Positions 31,866-40,113 of a DNA stretch of 61,993 nucleotides are shown one piece after another (within the stretch, counting starts at the first letter, position 1; each line of letters starts with the position of its first letter). The stretch comes from Thermocrinis sp. (lineage in GTDB: Bacteria; Aquificota; Aquificia; Aquificales; Aquificaceae): positions 58,606-120,598 of the forward strand of contig NZ_DAIQAX010000004.1 in NCBI RefSeq assembly GCF_036781485.1, given 5' to 3'. The position numbers and the translations under genes were made by a program. The notes beneath the pieces are model-generated. The model searched no databases and had not been told where the DNA came from. It saw only the letters and a program-made list of their open reading frames with translations.

Positions 31866-33562
31866 TTTGCTAAAACTCTCTCCACCTCCGCTATATCCGT
31901 TATACCTTTACGCACTTTAACTATCCCGGCTTCATACAGTGTCCTCATACCCTTCTTTTTTGCCAAATCCCTTATATCTTCAGCAGTAGCACCTTTGACA
32001 ATAAGTTTTCTCATTTCTTCATCCACTTCTAGAATTTCAAAAACTGCAATCCTTCCTCTGTAGCCTGTACCATTACATTGCTCACATCCACCGGGTTTTG
32101 CCTTATAGATAGCAATCTTTTCATCCATACTTTTCAGCACACCCAATCTTAACAATGCTTCCCTCGGAGTATCATCTTGGATTTTACAGTTAGGGCACAG
32201 TTTTCTTACCAATCTTTGAGCAACTACAAGTATTAGAGAAGAACCCACTAAAAAGGGTTCTATACCCATATCAATAAGTCTAGTTATAGAAGAGGATGCA
32301 TCGTTGGTATGCAAAGTAGAAAATACTAAATGCCCAGTAAGAGATGCCCTTATACCTATTTCTGCTGTTTCAGCGTCTCTTATCTCTCCTATTAGTATTA
32401 TGTCTGGATCTTGTCTTAAAAAAGCTCTTAACGCCGAGGCAAAAGTGAGTCCTATTCTTTCGTTTATCTGCACTTGGTTTAATCCAGGAATAGAAACCTC
32501 CACCGGGTCCTCTGCGGTCATTATGTTAACATCTGGATGGTTTCTTTCCATCAGTGCGGCATACAAAGTAGTGGTTTTTCCAGATCCCGTAGGACCAGTA
32601 ACAAGTATCATACCCCAAGGAGTCCATATAGCCTTTCTAAACTTCTGCAAGTCATCAGGTTCAAAACCAAGATCGTCCAGTTTTACATTGAGATACTTTT
32701 CTGCCTCTTGAATCCTCATAACTATCTTTTCACCATAAACCGTGGGGACAGTGGAGACCCTGAGGTCTATCTTTTTACCACTGATCTTTACCCTTATCCT
32801 ACCATCTTGAGGTCTGCGTTTTTCTGATATATCCATATTTGACATTATCTTAAACCTTGCAGCAACCGCATCTTTTATATGCACCGGGAATTCGTGAAAT
32901 ATTCTTAATACTCCGTCTACTCTGTATCTAACTATTAACTTTTTTTCTTGAGGTTCTATGTGTATATCCGACGCTCCTACGTTCACCGCTTCCCTTATAA
33001 TAAAATTAGCCAGCCTTACAATTGGTACCTCAGATACTTCTTTCCCTAAAATATCAGGAGACAGCTCAACTTCTGTTGCTTCTATTTCAATATCACCTGT
33101 TTCACCTATTTCTTCAAGAATTGTCCCCTCCGGTGGAAATAGCTTATTAAGAATGTCCTCTACAACCTTTTTTGAACTTGCATAGGGCAGTATGTTGTCA
33201 ATCTTACTAGCAAACCTGAGCTCATTTATTGCAGATTGATTAAATGGGTTTGTCATAACCACGATAAGCTTGTTATCTTCATAACCAACAGGAGCTATCA
33301 AGTGTTTTCTTAGTATGTTCTGAGGCAGTTTGTTCAGTATTTCAGCAGGTAGCTTTACATCCTGTGGATTGCCTTTCCATAGCTTGTTAGATGCGTATCT
33401 TTTGTAAAAATCCAAAAGTTTATTATCATCCAGAAAACCAAGCCTTAAAAGTGTGCTTACGATATCCTCGTCCTTTTCTTTAGAAGACAGGGCTTTTGCA
33501 ACCTGTTCCTTAGTTATGTAACCTATTCTACTAAAGAACTCCAGAAGTTTAAATTCATCCAT
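31862..33562 (-). CDS. pilB: type IV pilus / type II secretion assembly ATPase (PilB/GspE)
   Basis: A cytoplasmic hexameric motor of 566 residues that powers pilin polymerisation or pseudopilus growth. An N-terminal MshEN-type domain (about 1-150) precedes the ATPase core: Walker A GPTGSGKTTTLY (about 328), an Asp box around TAEDPVE, the GEIRDAETA Walker B, and a His box near STLHTND. A zinc-binding tetracysteine (CPNC ... CEQC, about 465-495) is typical of PilB. No PilC, PilT or pilin gene is nearby, so PilB versus GspE is not settled. It overlaps panB by 8 nt. Confidence 0.9.
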   Translation of the reverse strand: MDEFKLLEFFSRIGYITKEQVAKALSSKEKDEDIVSTLLRLGFLDDNKLLDFYKRYASNKLWKGNPQDVKLPAEILNKLPQNILRKHLIAPVGYEDNKLIVVMTNPFNQSAINELRFASKIDNILPYASSKKVVEDILNKLFPPEGTILEEIGETGDIEIEATEVELSPDILGKEVSEVPIVRLANFIIREAVNVGASDIHIEPQEKKLIVRYRVDGVLRIFHEFPVHIKDAVAARFKIMSNMDISEKRRPQDGRIRVKISGKKIDLRVSTVPTVYGEKIVMRIQEAEKYLNVKLDDLGFEPDDLQKFRKAIWTPWGMILVTGPTGSGKTTTLYAALMERNHPDVNIMTAEDPVEVSIPGLNQVQINERIGLTFASALRAFLRQDPDIILIGEIRDAETAEIGIRASLTGHLVFSTLHTNDASSSITRLIDMGIEPFLVGSSLILVVAQRLVRKLCPNCKIQDDTPREALLRLGVLKSMDEKIAIYKAKPGGCEQCNGTGYRGRIAVFEILEVDEEMRKLIVKGATAEDIRDLAKKKGMRTLYEAGIVKVRKGITDIAEVERVLAK

Positions 33563-34346
33563 AGCTTTCTCCTTCTGTGGGGAAGCGCCCTTTTTCTACG
33601 TCTTCTTTAAACTGGCTTAGAGCTTTTCTAAACAATTCTGCTCCGTTTAAATACCTTCTCACAAACTTCGGCTTTATCTCCTCTACCAAGCCTACCAGGT
33701 CGTGGAAAACAAGCACTTGCCCGTCACAGTATGGTCCAGCCCCTATTCCTATGGTTATAGACTTAGCACCTTCTGTTATCTCTCTGGCAAGGGAAGAAGG
33801 AACTGTCTCAAGCACAATCATAAACGCTCCAGCCTCTTCTAAAATTTTAAAATCTTTTTTAACTCTTTCACCCTCTTCCTCCCTGCCAACTACTCTGTAA
33901 CCACCTATGGTGTTTATCTTTTGAGGAGTAAATCCTATATGTCCCACTACGGGAATGCCTATACTTACCAGTTTGTAAACCAAGTCTGCAATCTCCTCAC
34001 CTCCTTCCAACTTAACGGCGTTTGCCCTAGCTTCCTTAATCACCTTACCACAGTTTTCCAGGGCTTTTTCTAAACTCACTTGATAACTCATAAAAGGCAT
34101 ATCGGCTATAACAAAAGCCTCTTTAACCCCTCTTCTAACAGCTTTTGTGTGATAGATCATCTCTTCTAAGGTCACCTCTAAGGTAGAATTTTTTCCTTGA
34201 AAAACCATTCCTAACGAATCACCCACCAAAATACAATCAATACCAACCTGATCGCAAAGTTTGGCAGAAAGATAGTCGTAAGTTGAGATCATTGTTATTT
34301 TTTCCTTATTTTCCTTCTTCCTAAAGAGAGTTCGAACGGTAATCAT
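33555..34346 (-). CDS. panB: 3-methyl-2-oxobutanoate hydroxymethyltransferase
   Basis: The first committed step of pantothenate (CoA) synthesis, adding a hydroxymethyl group from methylene-THF to ketoisovalerate. The 263-residue barrel has the family motifs: TMISTYDYLSAKLCDQVGID, LVGDSLGMVFQG (metal-binding aspartate), DMPFMSYQ, KLEGG, VGHIGFTPQ and ITIGIGAGPYCDGQVLVFHD. All key residues are intact. IlvB at 38-40 kb belongs to the pathway that makes its substrate. It follows the small hypothetical gene by 3 bp. Confidence 0.95.
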   Translation of the reverse strand: MITVRTLFRKKENKEKITMISTYDYLSAKLCDQVGIDCILVGDSLGMVFQGKNSTLEVTLEEMIYHTKAVRRGVKEAFVIADMPFMSYQVSLEKALENCGKVIKEARANAVKLEGGEEIADLVYKLVSIGIPVVGHIGFTPQKINTIGGYRVVGREEEGERVKKDFKILEEAGAFMIVLETVPSSLAREITEGAKSITIGIGAGPYCDGQVLVFHDLVGLVEEIKPKFVRRYLNGAELFRKALSQFKEDVEKGRFPTEGESYG

Positions 34347-34349
34347 TGC

Positions 34350-34667
34350 TTATCCTTTTCCTTCTTTTAAAGGAGCTTCTTCCTTCAATCCATTCAATGT
34401 CTGGAGGAGTTCAAAGGCCAACGCTCTAACTTTTTCCATATCTTGAAGCTCTCTCAACTCCCTTATTAAGGGAAAAAGGATACTTAACAGTTTATCTTTA
34501 TTTGGTCCCTCTCCAACTTTTATCTGATAAGCACTTGCTACTATTGGGTTGATAATTACCTGAACTGTTTCCTTAGCAAGCTTTCTATCTTCTACTTTAC
34601 TTAGAGCCTCTAGGTGTTCGTGTATCTTGTTCAGCAAACTTAAACCTAACTCATACTCTTTTGTCAT
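34350..34667 (-). CDS. small helical hypothetical protein
   Basis: 105 residues from the ATG at 34667, which has an AGGAGGAG site about 9 nt upstream. The frame is open further, through tRNA-Ser to 34793, but that part is tRNA sequence. The protein is predicted almost wholly alpha-helical (EYELGLSLLNKIHEHLEAL, LIRELRELQDMEKVRALAF), soluble, with no cysteine. I do not recognise a family. It leads the panB-pilB-ybgC-M16 unit behind a TATAAT element. Confidence 0.6.
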   Translation of the reverse strand: MTKEYELGLSLLNKIHEHLEALSKVEDRKLAKETVQVIINPIVASAYQIKVGEGPNKDKLLSILFPLIRELRELQDMEKVRALAFELLQTLNGLKEEAPLKEGKG

Positions 34668-34701
34668 CTTTAAAACTCCTCCTTTGGTATAGACAAGGAA
34701 A

Positions 34702-34707
34702 ATTATA
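34702..34707 (-). promoter_or_regulatory. -10 element downstream of tRNA-Ser for the panB unit
   Basis: TATAAT on the minus strand, directly after the tRNA 3' end, predicts a start near 34695 and a 28-nt leader that contains the AGGAGGAG site of the small hypothetical gene. The operon may also be read through from the tRNA promoter. Confidence 0.45.
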
Positions 34708-34711
34708 ATAT

Positions 34712-34799
34712 CGGAGGGGGAGGGATTCGAACCCCCGGTGGGCTGTAAACCCACAGGTGATTTCAAATCACCCACCTTCGGCCACTCGGTCACCCCTCC
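34712..34799 (-). tRNA. tRNA-Ser (anticodon TGA)
   Basis: An 88-nt class II tRNA on the minus strand. The acceptor is GGAGGGG/CCCCTCC with discriminator G. The anticodon stem GGTGA/TCACC holds the loop TTTGAAA (anticodon TGA, reading TCA and related codons). The long variable arm GTGGG...CCCAC is typical of serine tRNA. The T arm carries TTCGAAT. No CCA is encoded. A TATTAT element ends 8 nt before the 5' end, so the 5' leader would be 1-2 nt. Confidence 0.96.
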
Positions 34800-34806
34800 T
34801 AAAAAA

Positions 34807-34813
34807 TATAATA
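34807..34813. promoter_or_regulatory. shared -10 element between tRNA-Ser and pyrF
   Basis: TATAATA contains TATAAT on the plus strand (34807-34812; start about 34819, 3-nt leader to the pyrF ATG at 34822) and TATTAT on the minus strand (34813-34808; start about 34801, 2 nt before the tRNA). Confidence 0.55.
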
Positions 34814-34821
34814 TTAAACCA

Positions 34822-35484
34822 ATGCCAAAACTTTGTATAGCATTAGATACAGATTACGACAGAGCCGTTGAGCTTATAAAAGCCCTTAAAAATAAACCGA
34901 TCATTTTTAAAGTAGGTTATAAGCTTTTTATATCTTATCACAGAAGGATAACAGACTTAATAAAACGAGAAGGTTTTGAACTCTTCTTAGACCTAAAGCT
35001 TAATGACATACCAAATACTATAAAAGACGGCGTTATGTCTGCGGCGGAATTGGGAGCTGATTATCTCACAGTTCATATAACCTCGGGAAAAGAGGCATTG
35101 GAAGAGGCGGTAAAAGTGGCAAAGGGTATTAAACTTTTGGGTGTGACCCTGCTTACCAGCTTAGAAGAAGATCATGTGAAGGGGTGGGGAGTGTGTATCT
35201 CTAAGGAGGATTACATACTAAATTTAGCCTCTTTGGCTCTAAGTTGTGGCATTGAAGGCTTAGTGTGCTCGGGTAAAGAGCTTCCTCTACTCAAATCCAA
35301 ATTCAACTTTTTTGCGGTTGTTCCGGGAGTAAGACTTTATGGAGAGCCACAGGATGACCAAAAGAGGGTAGTAGGAATTGAAGAAGCTATAAAAAATGGA
35401 GCAGATATGATAGTAATGGGGAGGAGTATTTTAAAGGCTGAAGATCCTATCAGGAAGGTTGAAGAAATTCTTGCTTTACTATAA
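34822..35484 (+). CDS. pyrF: orotidine 5'-phosphate decarboxylase
   Basis: The final step of UMP synthesis. The 220-residue barrel shows LCIALDTDYD at strand 1, the catalytic Lys/Asp array in FLDLKLNDIPNT (about 62-73), HITSG, and the phosphate-gripper end VVPGVR with MIVMGRSIL. The ATG at 34822 is chosen: the frame is open upstream, but only through tRNA-Ser. There is no Shine-Dalgarno sequence, in agreement with a leaderless transcript. Other pyrimidine genes in the window (pyrK, pyrG) are unlinked. The last 35 nt overlap lolD in convergent orientation. Confidence 0.95.
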   Translation: MPKLCIALDTDYDRAVELIKALKNKPIIFKVGYKLFISYHRRITDLIKREGFELFLDLKLNDIPNTIKDGVMSAAELGADYLTVHITSGKEALEEAVKVAKGIKLLGVTLLTSLEEDHVKGWGVCISKEDYILNLASLALSCGIEGLVCSGKELPLLKSKFNFFAVVPGVRLYGEPQDDQKRVVGIEEAIKNGADMIVMGRSILKAEDPIRKVEEILALL

Positions 35485-36130
35485 CCCCGTCTCTAACTTC
35501 CACAATACGTTTAGTTTGCTTTGCCAAATCTAACTCGTGAGTTACCATAACTATTGTTGTGCCGTTCTCGTTTATTTCCTTGAAAATTTCCATTACTTTC
35601 TGGGTGTTGGTTGAATCTAAATTTCCCGTAGGTTCGTCTGCCAAAATCAATTTTGGTTTGTTTATAAGAGCTCTGGCTATAGCCGCCCTTTGCATCTCGC
35701 CACCAGAAATTTGGTAAGGTTTTCTGTTCTCTTTACCTTTGAGCCCTAATCTTTCCAGCAACTCCAGAGCCCTCTTTCTTGATTCAGTTTGTGATAAACC
35801 GCTTTTCAAAGCTGGTAGGATTATATTGTCTAACACACTCAACTCCTGCACAAGATAATGGAACTGGAAAACAAAGCCTATTTTCCTATTTCTTAAGTAT
35901 GCTAATTCCTTGTCTTGAAGGTTAATTATCTTTTTACGTTCAAAAAAAACTTCCCCTTCAGAAGGTTTATCCAACAGTCCCATTATGTATAAAAGGGAGC
36001 TCTTTCCAGACCCAGATGCACCCACTATAGATACAAACTCCCCTTCAGAAATTTCTAAATCAATCCCTTTAAGTATCTCTTCAGAAGCTATCCTCTTTTT
36101 GATGTTTTTCAGCCTTATGATAGCTTCCAT
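35450..36130 (-). CDS. lolD: ABC transporter ATPase, LolD family
   Basis: A 226-residue ATPase of the MacB/LolD group. Walker A is VGASGSGKSSLL (about 37-48), the Q loop lies within GFVFQFHYL, the signature is ISGGEMQRAAIARAL, and Walker B is LILADEPTGNLDS with a following VTHE switch. LolD drives release of lipoproteins from the inner membrane with LolC/E; other members export peptides or act with FtsX. The FHYLVQELS segment favours LolD. No permease gene is adjacent. A minus-strand TATAAT (36152-36147) and an AAGGA site precede the ATG. Confidence 0.82.
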   Translation of the reverse strand: MEAIIRLKNIKKRIASEEILKGIDLEISEGEFVSIVGASGSGKSSLLYIMGLLDKPSEGEVFFERKKIINLQDKELAYLRNRKIGFVFQFHYLVQELSVLDNIILPALKSGLSQTESRKRALELLERLGLKGKENRKPYQISGGEMQRAAIARALINKPKLILADEPTGNLDSTNTQKVMEIFKEINENGTTIVMVTHELDLAKQTKRIVEVRDGVIVKQEFLQPS

Positions 36131-36145
36131 TTTTCCTTATTGTGT

Positions 36146-36154
36146 TATTATATT
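36146..36154. promoter_or_regulatory. shared -10 region between lolD and tRNA-Val
   Basis: TATTATATT gives TATTAT/TATATT on the plus strand (start 36158-36161; 2-5 nt leader to tRNA-Val) and TATAAT on the minus strand (36152-36147; start about 36140 for lolD). It is another symmetric element in a 32-bp gap. Confidence 0.5.
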
Positions 36155-36162
36155 AAAGCAGA

Positions 36163-36235
36163 AGGCGCGTAGCTCAGATGGAAGAGCGCCGCCCTTACAA
36201 GGCGGAGGTCGGCGGTTCGAGTCCGCCCGTGCCTA
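36163..36235 (+). tRNA. tRNA-Val (anticodon TAC)
   Basis: A 73-nt cloverleaf. The acceptor is AGGCGCG/CGTGCCT (one G-T pair) with discriminator A. The D arm is GCTC/GAGC. The anticodon stem CCGCC/GGCGG holds the loop CTTACAA (anticodon TAC). The T arm is GGCGG/CCGCC with TTCGAGT. No CCA is encoded. It is followed after 27 nt by the DUF2892 gene. Confidence 0.96.
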
Positions 36236-36262
36236 TTTAACATTTAACAAGGAGGTAGAGTC

Positions 36263-36448
36263 ATGGAGAAGAATTTAGCAACATGGGACAGAGCTGTAAG
36301 AGTTGTTTTGGGGCTTATACTTATTTACCTTGCCTTTACTAACGGTGGTCTCTGGTGGATACTTGGAATAATTGGGCTTGTGTTAATAGGGACAGCTATT
36401 ACAGGCTTTTGTCTACTCTACAAGGTAGTTGGTTTCAGGACCGGTTGA
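36263..36448 (+). CDS. small DUF2892 (YgaP-like) inner-membrane protein
   Basis: 61 residues. A short polar start with the conserved TWDRAVRVVLG motif is followed by two hydrophobic helices (about 13-27 and 30-50), with GFCLLYKVVGFRTG at the end, which is the typical DUF2892 outline. In other bacteria this domain is fused to rhodanese, as in YgaP; here it stands alone. Its function is unknown. A strong AAGGAGGT site precedes the ATG. Its stop overlaps the TTG start of ruvX. Confidence 0.85.
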   Translation: MEKNLATWDRAVRVVLGLILIYLAFTNGGLWWILGIIGLVLIGTAITGFCLLYKVVGFRTG

Positions 36449-36846
36449 AGGTCTTAAGCGTAGACTGGGGAAGTAAGAAAATAGGTCTTGCTTTAGGGGA
36501 TACGCGCCTAAAGTTAGCCATACCTCTTAAGTCGCTTAAAAACGGGGAAGGGGTTTTTCGAGATTTACTAAGTATAATAAAACAGCACAGTATAGATGTT
36601 GTCCTTGTTGGTCTTCCTCTCACACCCAGCGGTAAAGAAGGTCAGAGGGCTCTGGAAGTAAGGAAGTTTGCTCAGGAGCTCAAAAAACTCTTACCAGAGG
36701 AAGTGTCCGTTGAATTTTGGGACGAACGCTACACTACAGAAGAAGCTTACAGGTTAATGGCAAACGCAGGTGAAACTAAGAAAAGAGAGCTCAAGGACTC
36801 CCTTTCCGCATATGTGATTTTAATGGAGTTTCTTGAAAGTGTATGA
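36445..36846 (+). CDS. ruvX: YqgF/RuvX-family nuclease (Holliday junction resolvase-like)
   Basis: A 133-residue RNase H-fold protein of the RuvX/YqgF family, which acts in 16S rRNA 5'-end maturation and can resolve Holliday junctions. The conserved acidic residues are in SVDWGSKKIG (Asp7), VGLPLTPSG and FWDERYTT (the DERxTT motif), plus a late DSLSAYVIL aspartate. The start is the TTG at 36445, overlapping the TGA of the previous gene; longer in-frame alternatives run into the membrane-protein gene. Length and motifs fit the family. Confidence 0.88.
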   Translation: MKVLSVDWGSKKIGLALGDTRLKLAIPLKSLKNGEGVFRDLLSIIKQHSIDVVLVGLPLTPSGKEGQRALEVRKFAQELKKLLPEEVSVEFWDERYTTEEAYRLMANAGETKKRELKDSLSAYVILMEFLESV

Positions 36847-36874
36847 AATAATGCATTCGTATTGCCCAAACTGC

Positions 36875-36880
36875 TATAAT
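36875..36880 (+). promoter_or_regulatory. -10 element upstream of mltG
   Basis: TATAAT with TTGCCC 12 bp upstream (too close for a proper -35). Start is about 36887, leaving a 49-nt leader to the mltG ATG at 36936, in which I see no strong ribosome site or hairpin. Confidence 0.4.
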
Positions 36881-36935
36881 GAAAAAGTTTAAAGCTAATG
36901 CTCCGGGAAGCTTGATATCAATTTACGCTTAAATC

Positions 36936-37895
36936 ATGAGGTACTTGAAGATTTTTGCACCTTTGGGTTTGATTTTTGTTTTTCTAATATACACTTTCCT
37001 GCCTGTTAAAACGAATAAGACTGTGGAAATATCCTACGGCAAGAGAAGCCTGGACGTAGGCACGCTGCTTTACAAGGAAGGTATTCTTAGAAGCCCTTTA
37101 TCTTTTATGGCCATTCACGTTCTTGTAAGAGGTAAGCTTGAAGCGGGTGAGTATGAATTTAGCGGTTTGGTGTTTCCGTGGGATGTTTATTTGAAAATAA
37201 GCAGAGGTCAAAAAAAGCTTTACAAAATAACCATACCTGAAGGATACGATATATACGATATAGCAAATACGTTGGAAAAACATTCAATATGCAAAGCGGA
37301 AGACTTTATCAAGCTTGCCAATTCTCCAGATACGGCAAAAAAGTATGGATTAAGAACTTACACCATTGAGGGCTTTTTATTTCCAGACACATATTACTTT
37401 TCCAAAAACACCCATCCCATAAAAATCATAGATACCATGTTTAGAAACTTTCTCAGAAGAACTGAGTCCTTGAGAGCCCAGCTTGATGGAAAAAAACTAA
37501 CATTAGAGGAGTGGGTGATTATTGCATCCATGATAGAAAAGGAAACAGGAACGGATGAGGAAAGATCCCTAGTATCGTCGGTTATACACAATAGAGTGAA
37601 GAAAAATATGCCACTACAGATAGACCCAACGGTTATATACGCTTTAAAAAGAAGGGGTGAGTGGAATCGGTGGCTTACAAGAAAACATCTTCAGTTGGAG
37701 GATCCATACAATACGTACTATTACAAAGGTTTGCCACCATCTCCTATATGCAACCCAGGAATAAAGTCCTTGGAGGCTGCCCTAAATCCGGCAAAAACCA
37801 ATTACTTATACTTCGTTTCTATGGGAAACGGTAGGCATGTGTTTAGTTCCAGCTATGAGGAGCACTTGAAAAATATTGCCATGTACAGAAAATAA
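36936..37895 (+). CDS. mltG: endolytic peptidoglycan transglycosylase MltG (YceG-like)
   Basis: A 319-residue inner-membrane enzyme that cuts nascent glycan strands and may set their length. A single N-terminal TM (about 7-23) is followed by a LysM-like region (ITIPEGYDIYDIANTLEKH) and the YceG catalytic domain, with the active-site glutamate in ASMIEKET (about 203), QIDPTVIYAL and YNTYYYKGLPPSPICNPG. These motifs match the family well, and the size is normal. It stands between ruvX and moaE. Confidence 0.94.
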   Translation: MRYLKIFAPLGLIFVFLIYTFLPVKTNKTVEISYGKRSLDVGTLLYKEGILRSPLSFMAIHVLVRGKLEAGEYEFSGLVFPWDVYLKISRGQKKLYKITIPEGYDIYDIANTLEKHSICKAEDFIKLANSPDTAKKYGLRTYTIEGFLFPDTYYFSKNTHPIKIIDTMFRNFLRRTESLRAQLDGKKLTLEEWVIIASMIEKETGTDEERSLVSSVIHNRVKKNMPLQIDPTVIYALKRRGEWNRWLTRKHLQLEDPYNTYYYKGLPPSPICNPGIKSLEAALNPAKTNYLYFVSMGNGRHVFSSSYEEHLKNIAMYRK

Positions 37896-37913
37896 GATTT
37901 ATATTTTACTTTC

Positions 37914-38327
37914 ATGATACCTAGAATCTATTTGGGTGTGGAATGGTTTGGGGTGGATAAAGTGCTTTCTTCTTACGATGTGCCTGCAGACTGCGGGGCA
38001 AACGTGGTGTTTTTGGGTATAGCCAGGGAAGATAACGGAGTTAAAGAACTTCACTATGAGGCGTTTCCTGAGATGGCTATAAAGGTTATGCAGGAAATAA
38101 GGCAGGAGGCTTTTGATAAGTTTCCCGTTAAAGAGATCTTTGTTCATCATAGACTGGGTGTGGTAAAGGTAGGAGAGCCCTCTTTCATGGTGGTAGTCTA
38201 CGGTGGGCATAGAGAAGAGACCTTCTCAGCCTGTAGGTATGTGGTGGACGAAGTTAAAAAAAGGGTACCTATTTGGAAAAAGGAAGTTTTTGCCAATGGA
38301 AAGGCGGAGTGGGTTTTGGGAGCATAA
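37914..38327 (+). CDS. moaE: molybdopterin synthase catalytic subunit
   Basis: Inserts sulfur into precursor Z to make molybdopterin, with MoaD carrying the thiocarboxylate. The 137-residue protein has LHYEAFPEMA, HHRLGVVKVGEPSFMVVV and the catalytic lysines in PIWKKEVFANGKAEWV. MoaD is not adjacent. It suggests that the host has molybdenum or tungsten enzymes. The gene begins 18 bp after mltG and ends 19 bp before ilvB on the same strand. Confidence 0.92.
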   Translation: MIPRIYLGVEWFGVDKVLSSYDVPADCGANVVFLGIAREDNGVKELHYEAFPEMAIKVMQEIRQEAFDKFPVKEIFVHHRLGVVKVGEPSFMVVVYGGHREETFSACRYVVDEVKKRVPIWKKEVFANGKAEWVLGA

Positions 38328-38346
38328 AAAATAAGGAGGTATTCTG

Positions 38347-40101
38347 ATGCTAAGAAAAGGTGCAGACATAATTATAGAAACGCTAAAGAAAGAAGGTGTG
38401 GAAGTTATATTTGGTATTCCTGGTGGAGCCATAATGGAAGTATACGATGCCCTCTATAGAGACGGGTCTATAAAACACATACTGGCAAGACACGAGCAGG
38501 GTGCGGGTCATATGGCGGAGGGTTATGCAAAAGCTACGGGTAAAGTAGGAGTGGCTATGGCTACTTCTGGACCTGGAGCTACCAACTTGGTTACACCCAT
38601 AGCAGATGCGTACATGGACTCCGTGCCCGTGGTCTTCATCACTGGACAGGTGCCTACCCATCTTATAGGTAACGATGCCTTTCAGGAAGTGGATATAGTC
38701 GGTATAACAAGGCCGATAACGAAACACAACTTTTTAGTGAAGAAAATAGAAGACCTCCCGCTTATCATAAGACAAGCTTTCTACATAGCATCTACTGGAA
38801 GACCAGGTCCCGTGCTTATAGATATACCAAAGGATATAACTCAAAAAATGTCTGACGTGCCCATACCTACCGATGAACAGGTTAGGGAATCTTTGCCTGG
38901 CTACAAGCCTCACTTAGAAGGTAATCCCCAGCAGATAAGAAAGGCAGCAAAACTTATCTTAGAAGCAAAAAGACCTGTGCTGTACGTGGGTGGTGGTACG
39001 GTCCAGTCCGAAGCTCAAAAAGAGCTTATAGAGCTGGCGGAGCTTACAAAGATACCAGTGACTACCACCAATATGGGTAAGGGTGCCTTCCCCGAAGATC
39101 ACCCCCTAGCTCTTCACATGCTAGGCATGCATGGCACCTATTATGCTAACATGGCGGTTTATAATTGCGACCTTTTAATAGCTGTGGGTGCCAGGTTTGA
39201 CGACAGGGTAACCGGAAAGGTGGAAGAATTTGCACCTCAGGCTCAAATAATACACATAGATGTGGATCCTGCATCCATATCCAAAAACATAACCGTGGAT
39301 GTGCCAATAGTGGGGGATGTGAAAATAGTCTTAAGAAAGCTCTTAGAAGAGCTAAAGCGAGAAGGGGTCAAACTTCTCTTTCCTAAGGAAAGACAGGCGT
39401 GGTTAGAACAGATAGAAATGTGGAAAAAGAACTATCCACTGAGGTATAGAAACTCAGAAAGCGTCATAAAGCCCCAGTATGTAATAGAGCAGATATGGGA
39501 GGCAACAAAAGGAGATGCCATAATTACTGCGGGTGTAGGTCAGCATCAGATGTGGGCGGCGATGTTTTATAAGTATAAGTTTCCAAGACAATTTATAAAC
39601 TCCGGCGGGCTCGGCACTATGGGCTTTGGATTTCCTGCAGCTATAGGGGCTAAGATAGGAAGACCTGACAAAGAAGTTATAGCTATAGATGGGGATGGTT
39701 CTTTTCTGATGACCATGCAGGAGCTTGTAACTGCAGTGCAGTATCAGGTGCCGGTAAAAGTAGCCATAATAAACAATGCTTATTTAGGTATGGTTCGTCA
39801 GTGGCAGGAGCTTTTCTATGATAAAAGATACGCAGAGGTGGATCTGAGTTTACAGCCCGATTTTGTAAAGCTTGCGGAGGCCTGTGGAGCAGTAGGTTTC
39901 AGAGCAGAGAAGCCAAAGGAGGTAAGGGAGATAATAGAGGAGGCTCTTAAGATAAAGGACAAGCCGGTAGTGCTTGATTTTGTGGTGGACAGGGAAGAAA
40001 ACGTCCTGCCCATGGTTCCGGCAGGCAAGTCCTACAGGGACATGATTCTGGAGGATGGTAAGAAGGCAGTAGAAGCAGAAACTATGTACTTAGTAGGTTA
40101 A
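38347..40101 (+). CDS. ilvB: acetolactate synthase large (catalytic) subunit
   Basis: A TPP enzyme that joins pyruvate units (or pyruvate and 2-oxobutyrate) at the start of branched-chain amino acid synthesis. 584 residues in three domains: the PYR domain with FGIPGGAIMEVYDALY and the catalytic glutamate in RHEQGAGHMAEGYA, a central FAD/NAD-like domain, and the PP domain with IDGDGSFLMTMQELVTA (GDG...N metal site, NNAYLGMVRQWQ). An AAGGAGGT site precedes the ATG. The regulatory subunit gene ilvN, usually next door, is absent; pyrG follows instead. Confidence 0.95.
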   Translation: MLRKGADIIIETLKKEGVEVIFGIPGGAIMEVYDALYRDGSIKHILARHEQGAGHMAEGYAKATGKVGVAMATSGPGATNLVTPIADAYMDSVPVVFITGQVPTHLIGNDAFQEVDIVGITRPITKHNFLVKKIEDLPLIIRQAFYIASTGRPGPVLIDIPKDITQKMSDVPIPTDEQVRESLPGYKPHLEGNPQQIRKAAKLILEAKRPVLYVGGGTVQSEAQKELIELAELTKIPVTTTNMGKGAFPEDHPLALHMLGMHGTYYANMAVYNCDLLIAVGARFDDRVTGKVEEFAPQAQIIHIDVDPASISKNITVDVPIVGDVKIVLRKLLEELKREGVKLLFPKERQAWLEQIEMWKKNYPLRYRNSESVIKPQYVIEQIWEATKGDAIITAGVGQHQMWAAMFYKYKFPRQFINSGGLGTMGFGFPAAIGAKIGRPDKEVIAIDGDGSFLMTMQELVTAVQYQVPVKVAIINNAYLGMVRQWQELFYDKRYAEVDLSLQPDFVKLAEACGAVGFRAEKPKEVREIIEEALKIKDKPVVLDFVVDREENVLPMVPAGKSYRDMILEDGKKAVEAETMYLVG

Positions 40102-40113
40102 AATAATCTATCT

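Noticed and set aside
32304..32711. 135-codon plus-strand frame over pilB
   Set aside because: It lies opposite the conserved Walker A/B region of PilB, so it is a by-product of that coding sequence.
34668..34793. N-terminal extension of the small hypothetical gene through tRNA-Ser
   Set aside because: The added residues are translated tRNA; the ATG at 34667 has its own ribosome site and promoter.
34738..34821. Upstream in-frame start for pyrF
   Set aside because: It would read antisense through tRNA-Ser; the family N-terminus matches ATG 34822.
36880..36933. 17-codon leader peptide upstream of mltG
   Set aside because: Its ATG overlaps the -10 element, so it would precede the transcript start; composition is not attenuator-like.
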